Assembly: GCA_030917845.1 (NCBI GenBank)
Contig: JAUPTY010000003.1
Span: 1 to 47,601 of the forward strand
Direction: 5' to 3'
Length of the DNA stretch: 47,601 bases
From: Actinomycetota bacterium
GTDB taxonomy: Bacteria > Actinomycetota > Thermoleophilia > Solirubrobacterales > 70-9
Position numbers and translations under genes: made by a program. The notes beneath the pieces were generated by a model. That model worked only from the letters and a program-made list of their open reading frames with translations. It was not told the origin of the DNA and made no database searches. Of this stretch, positions 27,484 to 36,422 are shown one piece after another. The stretch's first letter is position 1; each line of letters starts with the position of its first letter.

Positions 27484-28325
27484 CCGGGTCAACTTCGCTT
27501 CTGGCTCGGAGCTGGAAGCAGAAGCAGACGAAGATCGGGACGGCAATTATCCTGGTCGTTCTGTTCATCGCAATCGCCGGTCCTTGGCTTGCCCCGTATT
27601 CGGCGACCGAGTTCGTCGGGCCGCCTTTCACCGGGTCCACGTCGGCCGCTCCGTTGGGAACCGATGTGCTTGGTCACGACGTTCTCTCCCGGACGCTTCG
27701 TGGAGGACTCTTCGTGGTCTGGTCATCGATCGCCGCGGCGATCGTAGCCATGCTGATCGGGGTGACCCTCGGGTTGCTCGCCGGCTACCGGGGCGGCTTC
27801 ACCGATGGCCTGACAATGCGGGGCTTCGACATCGTTCTCGCTTTCCCGCAGTTGATCCTTGTCCTCATCTTCGTTTCCCTGATCGGGCCCAAGGCCTGGC
27901 TGATCGTCCTGCTCACCGGTATCGCCCTTTCCCCTGGCGTAGCGCGAGTTACCCGGGGACTAACCCAGGAAGTTGCGCAGCGGGATTTCGTCAGAGCCGC
28001 CGAGCTGATGGGCATGAGCCGCCGCCGAATCCTCTGGAGCGAGATCCTGCCCAATCTCTCCTCGGCGCTTCTGGTCGAGTTCACCACCCGGATGATCTGG
28101 GCGATCGGCGTGATTGCCTCGCTGGCTTTTCTCGGGCTGGGTCCCACATCAGACGTGGGCAACTGGGGATTAATGATCAATGAAAACCGGGTTGGCCTGC
28201 CGATTCAGCCGTTGGGCGTAATCGCTCCGGTCGTCGTCATGGCGGGATTCGCGGTCGGAACCGGACTGATCGCAGAGGGAATCTCCCGGTCGATGGCGAG
28301 GATCGAAGGGGCGAGGACATCTTGA
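27480..28325 (+). CDS. ABC transporter permease (DppC-like)
   Basis: LGTDVLGHDVLSRTLRGG; FVRAAELMGMSRRRILWSEILPNL. Confidence 0.92.
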   Translation: MTGSTSLLARSWKQKQTKIGTAIILVVLFIAIAGPWLAPYSATEFVGPPFTGSTSAAPLGTDVLGHDVLSRTLRGGLFVVWSSIAAAIVAMLIGVTLGLLAGYRGGFTDGLTMRGFDIVLAFPQLILVLIFVSLIGPKAWLIVLLTGIALSPGVARVTRGLTQEVAQRDFVRAAELMGMSRRRILWSEILPNLSSALLVEFTTRMIWAIGVIASLAFLGLGPTSDVGNWGLMINENRVGLPIQPLGVIAPVVVMAGFAVGTGLIAEGISRSMARIEGARTS

Positions 28326-30091
28326 CGGGATCGAGCGCGGTGACTGTCAGGGACCTTCGGGTCGAACTTCGCAGCGGCGAGGACGTGGTTGACCAGATCG
28401 GCTTTGACGTCGCCCCGGGCGAGATCCTCGGTGTGGTCGGAGAGTCCGGGAGCGGCAAGACCACGGTCGGCACCGCTCTGCTTGGCCACACCCGAAGCGG
28501 TGCTGAAATCACCTCTGGTTCGGTCGAGATCGAGGGGACCGACATCCTGCGCCTCGACCCCCGGCAGCTGAGCGGGATGCGAGGCCGGGTGGTGACTTAC
28601 GTGCCGCAGGATCCAGCTTCAGCACTGAACCCAGCTTTGAGGATCGGAAGTCAGCTGCGCGAGGTCATGAGGGTACATGACGCTTACTCCGGCGAGAGGG
28701 ATGCCAGGATCGAGCAGATCCTGGCCGACGTTCGCCTTCCTTCCGACCGGGACTTCTTGAGGAGGTACCCGCACGAACTCTCCGGCGGGCAGCAGCAGCG
28801 TGTGGCGATCGCGATGGCCTTCATGCTCCAGCCGACTGCGATCGTCCTCGACGAGCCGACCACCGGGCTTGACGTGACCACCCAGGCGCATGTGCTCGAG
28901 ACCGTCAGGCGACTCTGCGCAGAACATCAGGTAGCCGCGATCTACATCACCCACGACCTCGCGGTCGTCTCGGCTCTGGCCCAGCGGGTGATGGTCATGT
29001 ACGCCGGTCGAATCGTGGAAATCGGCGACCGGGAACAGGTGCTCTTCGAACCGAGACATCCCTACACCCAGCAGCTTCTGCGGGCGATCCCTTCCGTGAA
29101 AGAACGGACCAGGCTTGATCTCATCCCGGGCGCCGCACCTTCACCCGGCCACCGGCCGTCCGGTTGCAGCTACCGGACCAGGTGCCCGCTGGCGGCCGAG
29201 GGCTGTGCGGAAATCACGCCAGGCCTTGAAGGAATCGGTCCGGCACATGCGGCGGCCTGCCTCCGGCTGGAGGAGACCAAGGCAGGCACCTATAAGGCCC
29301 CGACGCTTCCCGATCTGACCGAAGTCGAAAGCCCGGCACCGCTCGTCTCACTCGAATCAGTCGAGTTCGCATACGGCGACAATCAGGTGCTCGATAGTGT
29401 GTCGCTTGACGTCCACCAGGCCGAATGCGTCGCGGTGGTGGGGGAGTCGGGCAGCGGAAAGACCACTCTCTCCCGCATCCTCGCGGGGCTTCTCGCCCCT
29501 GCCGCAGGTCAGGTCCGCTTTGACGGGGAGGCGCTTCCTTCCACAGCTCGATCCAGGTCACCCGAACTTCTCAAATCGATTCAGTACGTCTTCCAAAACC
29601 CGTACGGATCGCTTAACCCGAGGAAGTCGGTGGGGGAGATCCTCTCGCTGCCGGTCGCTCAGTTCGGGATCGGCAGCCGGGGCCAGACGCGGGACATCGT
29701 CGCGGCCGCTCTGGATGAGGTCGGTCTCTCGGAAGACATGATCGATAACTACCCGCAGGAGCTTTCCGGTGGTGAGCGCCAACGGGTTGCGATCGCCCGC
29801 GCCCTGGTCGGTCAGCCGAAACTCCTGATCTGCGACGAGGTGACCTCAGCCCTCGACGTCTCCGCCCAAGCGGGCATCGTCTCGCTTCTCCGCAAGCTGG
29901 TGGACGAGAGCGGACTGGCGATCATCTTCGTCACCCACGATCTCGCCCTGGTCAGGTCGATAGCTGACCGCTGCGCGGTTCTTGAGAAGGGAACGATGGT
30001 CGAGACGGGAGCTTCCTCGCTGGTGATCGACCATCCCTCACATCGCTACACCCGAGAACTGATCGCTGACACCCCGGTCGTGAACAGGTGA
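28322..30091 (+). CDS. Fused tandem ABC ATPase (DppD-DppF-like)
   Basis: Two Walker A (GESGSGKTTVG; GESGSGKTTLS) and two signature motifs (LSGGQQQRVAIA; LSGGERQRVAIA); TTG start overlapping previous stop. Confidence 0.93.
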   Translation: MTGSSAVTVRDLRVELRSGEDVVDQIGFDVAPGEILGVVGESGSGKTTVGTALLGHTRSGAEITSGSVEIEGTDILRLDPRQLSGMRGRVVTYVPQDPASALNPALRIGSQLREVMRVHDAYSGERDARIEQILADVRLPSDRDFLRRYPHELSGGQQQRVAIAMAFMLQPTAIVLDEPTTGLDVTTQAHVLETVRRLCAEHQVAAIYITHDLAVVSALAQRVMVMYAGRIVEIGDREQVLFEPRHPYTQQLLRAIPSVKERTRLDLIPGAAPSPGHRPSGCSYRTRCPLAAEGCAEITPGLEGIGPAHAAACLRLEETKAGTYKAPTLPDLTEVESPAPLVSLESVEFAYGDNQVLDSVSLDVHQAECVAVVGESGSGKTTLSRILAGLLAPAAGQVRFDGEALPSTARSRSPELLKSIQYVFQNPYGSLNPRKSVGEILSLPVAQFGIGSRGQTRDIVAAALDEVGLSEDMIDNYPQELSGGERQRVAIARALVGQPKLLICDEVTSALDVSAQAGIVSLLRKLVDESGLAIIFVTHDLALVRSIADRCAVLEKGTMVETGASSLVIDHPSHRYTRELIADTPVVNR

Positions 30092-30125
30092 CCCATCAAT
30101 CGAAATCGGAAAGAAGGGAATTCAA

Positions 30126-30338
30126 TTGATCCCCAACATCGGACCTCTTGAAATTGGAATCGTCCTGCTCATAGCGCTGATCGTCTTCGGTCCCCGCAAG
30201 CTCCCCGAGCTTGGTAAATCGGTAGGTAGTGGACTGCGCGAGTTCCGCGAGTCCGTTTCGGGCGCCTCAGAGGAGAACGTGGACTCCACGCAAGAGAAGC
30301 TCGAGCCGACAGAGAACAAGGTTGAGTCGGCTCGCTAG
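30126..30338 (+). CDS. tatA: TatA/E family translocase subunit
   Basis: GPLEIGIVLLIALIVFGPRKLPELGKSVGSGLREFRESV; RBS AGAAGGGA; TTG start. Confidence 0.9.
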   Translation: MIPNIGPLEIGIVLLIALIVFGPRKLPELGKSVGSGLREFRESVSGASEENVDSTQEKLEPTENKVESAR

Positions 30339-30398
30339 TCGTCCGGGTGAGGCAGAACCTCCTTCGGCATACACCTCCGGTTGTGCTGACCAGCGCTT

Positions 30399-30800
30399 CT
30401 ATTCAGCCCACCAGTCGCGTTGGCCCGAAACATCTCCGCGCGGATCGTCGCCGAGGTTGGGGGCGCCGATGACGAAGATCTCGAGGCCATCCGGTCCGGC
30501 TTCATAGCCTCGCCAGGCTCCGGGTGAGACCCGCACCGCGTCCCACTCCCTGAGTTCGAAGATCTCGTCGTCGACCTTCATGCGCCCGCCTCCGCGCAGG
30601 ACCACATACACCTCTTCCTGCTTTTCGTGGGTGTGGCCGTAGGGAAAGCGGTAGCCGGGCGGAATGCGCTGGTAACCGAGACCGGACTCCTCCAGTTCCA
30701 GTGCCTTGGTCGCCAGACGGAACTCCAGGTCCGGTGCGCCATTGAAGTTTGAACCGACGTTCTCCAGATCCCGCTTGATGTTCCGATGCGTGAAGGGCAC
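30399..30800 (-). CDS. Cupin domain protein
   Basis: YGHTHEKQEEVYVVLRGGGRMKVDDEIFELREWDAVRVSPGAWRGYEAGPDG. Confidence 0.88.
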   Translation of the reverse strand: MPFTHRNIKRDLENVGSNFNGAPDLEFRLATKALELEESGLGYQRIPPGYRFPYGHTHEKQEEVYVVLRGGGRMKVDDEIFELREWDAVRVSPGAWRGYEAGPDGLEIFVIGAPNLGDDPRGDVSGQRDWWAE

Positions 30801-30809
30801 ACCCAGAGA

Positions 30810-30814
30810 CTAAG
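30810..30814. repeat. Left target site duplication CTAAG
   Basis: CTAAG directly abuts left TIR; identical CTAAG at 31975-31979. Confidence 0.8.
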
Positions 30815-31868
30815 CCTGAATCCACCGAAGCCAAGTGCGATCTGAGTCCCGGCAGCCGAATCGGTGTTCAGCGAACCGATTGATGGTCGATCGATGCCAT
30901 CGAGGCCTGGTTTCGCAGCACCGGAGCGTCGTCGGTGCCGTTTGAGCCTGAATCCGGCCAGGGATCCGGAGTAGCCGCCGCTGGAAGGTCGCAAGCACCC
31001 TCGGAGAGGCTCCCGGCAAAGCGATGACCTGACTGAAGCGGGCGAGGTTATGGGCAATCGCAGCAAGCTGGGTCCAGGCCGAGTCCGGGATCCCGGCGAT
31101 CGCCCCGGGAACCTTGCCTTGCTGGCGGACCCCGATCGAGTAGGTGGCCTTTTGCTCTTCCAGAAATTCGAAGGTTGCGTTTCGCCAAAAGCCGGAGTCG
31201 GCCCGAATCAGGATCTCACCCGTAGCCCCGGCCCTTTTTACTCTTGGGATCAGTTCCTCAAGGAAACGCTGGATGCCGCGCTGGGTGTTGGCCGAGCCCT
31301 CGCGCAACCGGATCCCGAGCACTTCACCGGTACCGGCCCGGGTGGCAAGTAGCGGGTGGAGGCCGAACTCATGGGTATAGCCGTAGGAGGCACCCTGCTT
31401 TTGGTAGCCGTGAACCTGGCCGACGAAGGAATCGAGGTCGATGGTCAGGCGTTCATCCTTTTTCGGTCCGGCACCTGCCGACCAGGCGCGCCGGAGCAGT
31501 TGGCTGGCCACCGCCTCCAGCTGACGAACGTGGCCAAAGCTCATGCTGCGCAAAAAAGTGCCAAGAGTCGAGGGTGCCATCACCTTGTGCTCGAGGACGG
31601 CTCCGGTCGCACCGGAGCGCAGGATGTCGCAGCCATCAATCGAGTCGGCCCCGGCCAGCATCGCGTGGATCAAGGTCATCGCCTTTTGCTCCGGGCGGGC
31701 GGCGCCGGGGCGGGAGCCGAGGTCGAGCTTCTCGCTCACCAACTCGGCCAACCCCAGCCGCTCCGCGAGGGTCGCCGGGATGATCAGGCCGGCATCACTG
31801 ACCAGCCGGGAGTCGTCGAAGCGGGGCTTGATCTTCTCGATGCGAACCCCGGCGGAATGCTTCACCAT
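30810..31868 (-). pseudogene. IS1380-family transposase with internal in-frame deletion
   Basis: VRIEKIKPRFDDSRLVSDAGLIIPATLAERLGL...TIDLDSFVG...IRADSGFW...SIGVRQQGKVPGAIAGIPDSAWT then directly QLAAIAHNLARFSQ...RRLLRIPGR; the usual roughly 100-aa stretch with the distal catalytic region is absent. Confidence 0.8.
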
Positions 31869-31974
31869 TTGGGTGACCTCCTGACTCGGGCCGCGACAGG
31901 CGCAATCTGTCGCTATCAAGCCCTTTCAGGAGGTCATTTTGCTAAATGGATCGGATGGAAACGGTGGATTCAGG
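30815..31974 (-). mobile_element. IS1380-family element, internally deleted (1160 bp)
   Basis: Perfect 13-bp TIRs CCTGAATCCACCG (30815-30827) / CGGTGGATTCAGG (31962-31974), 5-bp TSD CTAAG, IS1380-like transposase remnant. Confidence 0.85.
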
Positions 31975-31979
31975 CTAAG
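31975..31979. repeat. Right target site duplication CTAAG
   Basis: Directly abuts right TIR. Confidence 0.8.
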
Positions 31980-32349
31980 CTGGTCGGCCACTGCGGGCAA
32001 TATTTGGGCGGCCTGGATGGTTGCCAGCGAGGCAGAAATCCGCATCAGCAGTTCGGTAACAGTTGGAGTGAACCGCTTGTAGTTTGCTGTGAACGAGGTC
32101 ATAACCGGATTTCAATCTAGATCTACCGGGATAATCACAAAAAAATGGCTTCATATAAGGGCAAAACTCGTCTTCTACCGCCTTAGCACGCAAATCATGC
32201 CGTACTCGCCGGGGGCGAATTCACAGAACCATCGACCGAGTAATCACAAAATAAATACCGCCAAGTGCAGGGAAAAAGAGGATCTATACCGCGTTCACAC
32301 ATAATGACGACCGCAGCGGTCGAAAGCAATATCACCTCCCGTGAGTAAG

Positions 32350-33028
32350 TCAGGCAGCGGTGCTGCGGTGCTGCTCGGCGGCCCAGGGGCGGATGTCCTT
32401 CTTGAGGAGCTTGCCGGAGGGGTTTCTGGGCAGCGGTTCGGTGCGGACGTAGATCGCGCGGGGCATTTGAAGGTGGCGAGCTGTTCGCGGCAGAGGGAGT
32501 CGACCGCTTCGGTGTTTACCGACTCGATCTGTTCGGCGACGATCACCGCGACCGCTGTCTCGCCCCACTTTTTGTCTTCGACCCCGACCACCGCGACTTC
32601 GCTGACCGAGTTGATCCGGTGGATCACGTCCTCGATTTCCTTCGGATAGATGTTGAGGCCGCCGGAGATGATCATGTCCTTCTTGCGGCCGGTGACCGTC
32701 AGGTATCCCTCCTCGTCGAGGATGCCGAGATCCCCGGTGTGGAGCCAGCCGTCGCGGAGCGTTTCCTCGTTTGCTTCCGGCCGGTTCAGGTACCCCTTCA
32801 TGGTGGCCGGGCTGCGGAGGATGATCTCGCCCTCGCCGTGCTCGACGATCTCGCCCTCCATGGTGCGGATCGCCATCGTGGTGATGGTCAGGGGACGGCC
32901 GGCCTTGCCGACGTGGGTAATTCCCTCCTCCGGTCGCAGCATGGTCGCCATTCGAGGCCCGCATCTGGTCGAGCAGATCCGGTGAGACTGAGAGCTTCTT
33001 GAGCAGGGTGGGGACCAGCGAAAGCAGC
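32350..33028 (-). pseudogene. Remnant of AMP-dependent acyl-CoA ligase (N-terminus missing, internal deletion, frameshift)
   Basis: SLVPTLLKKLSVSPDLLDQMRAS (frame A), then MATMLRPEEGITHVGKAGRPL...DGWLHTGDLGILDEEGYLTVTGRKKDMIISGGLNIYPKEIEDV...ATFKCP (frame B), then PRAIYVRTEPLPRNPSGKLLKKDIR (frame A). Confidence 0.85.
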
Positions 33029-33189
33029 GAGCAGATCTTCGCCGCGATCAGGTGAAGCAGGTCGTCGGGATCGGTCTCATCGCTGATCGCCCCGGCCACC
33101 TGCCGAAACGCCTCCAGGACTTCGCGGTAATCGGTCGCTCCGTCGCCCCCGGCGTTCGTGGCAGATGTCCCGTTAACCACGGGTTCGAC
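33029..33189 (-). pseudogene. N-terminal fragment of a possible GAF-domain regulator fused in frame to ligase remnant
   Basis: DYREVLEAFRQVAGAISDETDPDDLLHLIAAKICSLL runs directly into ligase-like SLVPTLLKKL. Confidence 0.5.
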
Positions 33190-33217
33190 AAACACTTCGT
33201 TCACAAAGGAGGGTGTT

Positions 33218-33233
33218 TTGTAGGTTCCTACAA
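33218..33233. promoter_or_regulatory. Palindrome upstream of GAF/ligase remnant
   Basis: TTGTAGG-TT-CCTACAA, perfect 7-bp arms. Confidence 0.4.
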
Positions 33234-33238
33234 CCGCA

Positions 33239-33786
33239 TCAGCGGTACCGGAAGTCGGCCTCCCGCTTCTCCTTGAAGGCGGCCACCGCTTCGACCATGT
33301 CCTCTGTCCTGGTGGCCAGAACCTGGGTCCGGTTCTCCATCTCCACTGCCGCTTCGATCGATGGCGCATCGACCGAAAGGGCCAGCACTTCCTTTGTCAT
33401 TCGGACCCCGAACGGTGAGTTACGGGTGATGTCCTTGCCGAAGGCCAGCGCTTCCTCGACCAGGTCACCGTCGGCCACCCGGGTGGCCAGGCCGATTCGC
33501 ATCGCCTGGTCCGCGTCGACCATGTTGCCGGTCAGCATGATTTCCGAGGAGGCGCCGTGGCCGACGATGCGGGGCAGCATGTAGGAGACGCCGACGTCAC
33601 AGGCGGAGATTCCGATCCGGACGAAGGCAGCACTGAACTTGGCATCCGGTCCGCAGATCCTGATGTCGGCAGCGAGCGCGAGGGCGAAACCGGCGCCAGG
33701 CGCTCGGGCCTGTTCAGGGTGAGAATCGCGACCTCCTCGCGGATCTCGAGGCTGCACTGATCCTGGACCGACTCGGTTTCGCTCAT
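33239..33786 (-). pseudogene. Enoyl-CoA hydratase/isomerase with internal frameshifting deletion
   Basis: MSETESVQDQCSLEIREEVAILTLNRPERL in one frame; APGAGFALALAADIRICGPDAKFSAAFVRIGISACDVGVSYMLPRIVG... in another; about 80 aa between them missing. Confidence 0.85.
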
Positions 33787-33909
33787 GTCTCGACCATAGA
33801 GCCAGACCGTCAGGTCGCCGGGCCCCTCGGTGGCAAATGCTTGTGGGGTTCACCATGTCTGCGGGTTTCCACGCTTGGCAGCGGGCGCCGTCTGCGGGAG
33901 GATAGAGGC

Positions 33910-34782
33910 ATGACTGAGATAATCGACACCGTTGCCGTGGTCGGCGGCGGTTTCATGGGCTCGGGAATAGCCGAGTCGACAGCCACGGCGGGGCTGCCGG
34001 TAACGATCTACGAAGCGGACCCGGAGCGCCGGCCGGGAGTGACTGACCGGATCGGCAAGTCGCTGGCCCGGGCGGTGAAGGGCGGCAAGATGGATCAGGC
34101 GGCGATGGATGAATCGCTGGCCCGGATCACCGTTGCCGACGAACTCTCCGAGATTGCCGGGGTGGATCTGGTGGTCGAAGTAGTGCCGGAGGATCTGGAT
34201 CTGAAGCTGAAGGTGATGGGCCAGATCGAGAAGATCGTGGATGAAGAAACGATCATCGCCTCGAACACATCCTCGATCCCGATCGCCGAGCTGGCCGGCT
34301 CACTCGATCATCCGGAACGGGTCTGCGGACTTCATTTCTTCGCGCCGGTCCCGGTGATGAAGCTGGTCGAGGTCGTGGTCGCGCTCGATTCCTCGGAGGA
34401 GACAATCACCAAGGCCCGGAACTTCTCCGAGCGGATCGGCAAGCGGCCAATCGAAACCAAGGACCGTTCCGGGTTCGTGGTCAACATGCTGCTGGTTCCT
34501 TATCTGATGGCCGGGGTGCGGATGTATGAGGAGGAGTTCGCGACTCCGGAGGACATCGACGAAGGCATGCGGCTTGGTTGCGGCCACCCGATGGGTCCGC
34601 TCGAGCTTTGTGACTTCATCGGTCTCGACGTTCTCTACAACGTCTGCGACTCGCTCTACGAAGAGTTCAAGCGGGACGAGTACGCGCCACCACCGATCCT
34701 CAAGCGGATGGTTGCCTCGGGTCGCTTCGGCCGCAAGTCCGGTCGCGGCTTCTACGAATACGAGAACGGAGCGAAAGCTTGA
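33910..34782 (+). CDS. 3-hydroxyacyl-CoA dehydrogenase
   Basis: VAVVGGGFMGSGIAESTATAGLPVTIYEADPE...ASNTSSIPIAELA...GLHFFAPVPVMKLVEVV...GFVVNMLLVPYL...GPLELCDFIGLD. Confidence 0.93.
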   Translation: MTEIIDTVAVVGGGFMGSGIAESTATAGLPVTIYEADPERRPGVTDRIGKSLARAVKGGKMDQAAMDESLARITVADELSEIAGVDLVVEVVPEDLDLKLKVMGQIEKIVDEETIIASNTSSIPIAELAGSLDHPERVCGLHFFAPVPVMKLVEVVVALDSSEETITKARNFSERIGKRPIETKDRSGFVVNMLLVPYLMAGVRMYEEEFATPEDIDEGMRLGCGHPMGPLELCDFIGLDVLYNVCDSLYEEFKRDEYAPPPILKRMVASGRFGRKSGRGFYEYENGAKA

Positions 34783-35150
34783 ACCTCGATGGATCGGTCG
34801 CCCTGATCGGCGGCGGTGCCTCCGGTCTCGGTCGCCGCCTTCGACGGCCAGGTCGGCCAGGCGTCGTACTCGGCTTCGAAGGGCGGCATCGTCGGACTGA
34901 CCCTGCCGGCGGCCCGTGATCTGGCCGACAGCCTGGTCAGGGTCGCGACGATCGCCCCGGGAATCTTCGACACCCCGCTGCTGGGCGAGCTGCCGCAGGA
35001 GGTGCTGGATTCGCTGGGTCGGATGGTCCCGAACCCGTCCCGGCTCGGCCGGCCCGACGAGGTCGCGGCGATGGCGCTTTCGATCGTCGAGAACGAGTAC
35101 CTCAATGGCGAAGTGATCCGCCTCGATGGCGCGATCCGCATGGCACCCCG
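34779..35150 (+). pseudogene. SDR-family dehydrogenase with internal frameshifting deletion
   Basis: [19 protein letters not shown] (TTG start, frame 0) followed by frame-1 [33 protein letters not shown]...[37 protein letters not shown]; about 130 aa between missing. Confidence 0.85.
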
Positions 35151-36019
35151 TTGTCACAGGGCACCGTCGCCTACCAGGACGAAGGCCAGGGACCCGTCCT
35201 GCTCTTCTCCCACGGGATCTTTGTCGACTCCTCACTCTGGGACGGACTGGTCGAGCGGCTGGTGCCGGCCGGCTTTCGCTGCATTCGTCCCCAGACCCCG
35301 ATGGGCTGCCACGAGACCCCGATGAACCCGGATGCCGATCTCTCGCCACCCGGCATCGCCGACCTGTTGAACGACTTCATTGCCGCACTCGACCTCGGCC
35401 CGGTCACCGTGGTCGGCAGTGACTCCGGCGGGGCGGTCGCCCAGATGCTGGCCGCGCAGCACCCGGATTCGGTCGAGGCGCTCGTCCTGACCAACTGCGA
35501 CGCGCTCGAGGTCTATTCGCCCTTCCCGTTCACCTTCCTGCCAATCCAGGCGAAGATGCCCGGCGGCATCGCCCCGCTCGGTGCCCTGATGAGGATCAAG
35601 CCGATCCGCTGGGCGACCTACCGGCTGCTCACCGTCGACCCGATCCCTGACCGGCAGCTCAAGGCCTGGCTCAGGCCGTCGGCAATCAACCCGGGAATCC
35701 GGCGGGACATGAACCGGCTGCTCAAGGGTGTGAAAAGAACCAGGCCATTGAAGCGGCGGAGACGCTCCGGTCCTTCGACAAGCCGGTTCTGATGCCGTGG
35801 GGCAAAGAGGACCGGTTCTTCAAGCTTGAACTCGCCCACCGGCTGGCGGCGATGCTCCCGAATGCGAGGGTCGAACCGATCGAGGGAGGTCGCACTTTCA
35901 TCGCGATCGACCGGCCGCAAGAGGTCTCGGACCTGATCGCTGCCTTCATGTCCGACGAGGTTCCAAAGAGTCAGCCGGTCGCGGGAAGAAGTACTCTCGA
36001 TCCCGCCGATGTCACCTGA
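35151..36019 (+). pseudogene. alpha/beta hydrolase with -1 frameshift near 35733
   Basis: [30 protein letters not shown]...VVGSDSGGAVAQM...RRDMNRLLKGV | KNQAIEAAETLRSFDKPVLMPWGKEDRFFKLELAHRLAAMLPNARVE; an A missing from an A-run restores frame. Confidence 0.8.
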
Positions 36020-36422
36020 AACCACCTATCGCTTGCGCGTTCGTTACAACGAATGCGACAAGGCCGGAATCGTCTTCAACGCGAACTATCTCGTCTACGC
36101 GGATGTGGGTGCCAACGAATTCTGGCGCGAGCATTTCGGCGGCTACGCGAACCTGACCGACCTCGGACTGGACCTCGTCCTGGTCGAATCAAACCTGCGC
36201 TTCCGCAAGCCCCTCCACTACGACGAGGAATTCGACATCAAGGTCAGCGTCGGCACCCTCACCAATCGGTCAATGGAGATGGAATTCGAGTTCACCCGCG
36301 GCGAAGACCTGATCGCCGAGATCACGATCGCCTACGTCTGTATCGAGACCGCAAGCCAGCAGGCAACCCCGATCCCGGAGCAGTTCCGCTCGATCCTCGA
36401 GGACGAGGCGCCAGCTATTTGA
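36009..36422 (+). CDS. Acyl-CoA thioesterase (4HBT/YbgC family)
   Basis: YRLRVRYNECDKAGIVFNANYLVYADVGANEFWRE hotdog signature. Confidence 0.9.
   Translation: MSPETTYRLRVRYNECDKAGIVFNANYLVYADVGANEFWREHFGGYANLTDLGLDLVLVESNLRFRKPLHYDEEFDIKVSVGTLTNRSMEMEFEFTRGEDLIAEITIAYVCIETASQQATPIPEQFRSILEDEAPAI

Noticed and set aside
31356-32120. 254-aa plus ORF overlapping the IS element
   Set aside because: Antisense to the transposase and runs across the IS boundary; no independent support.
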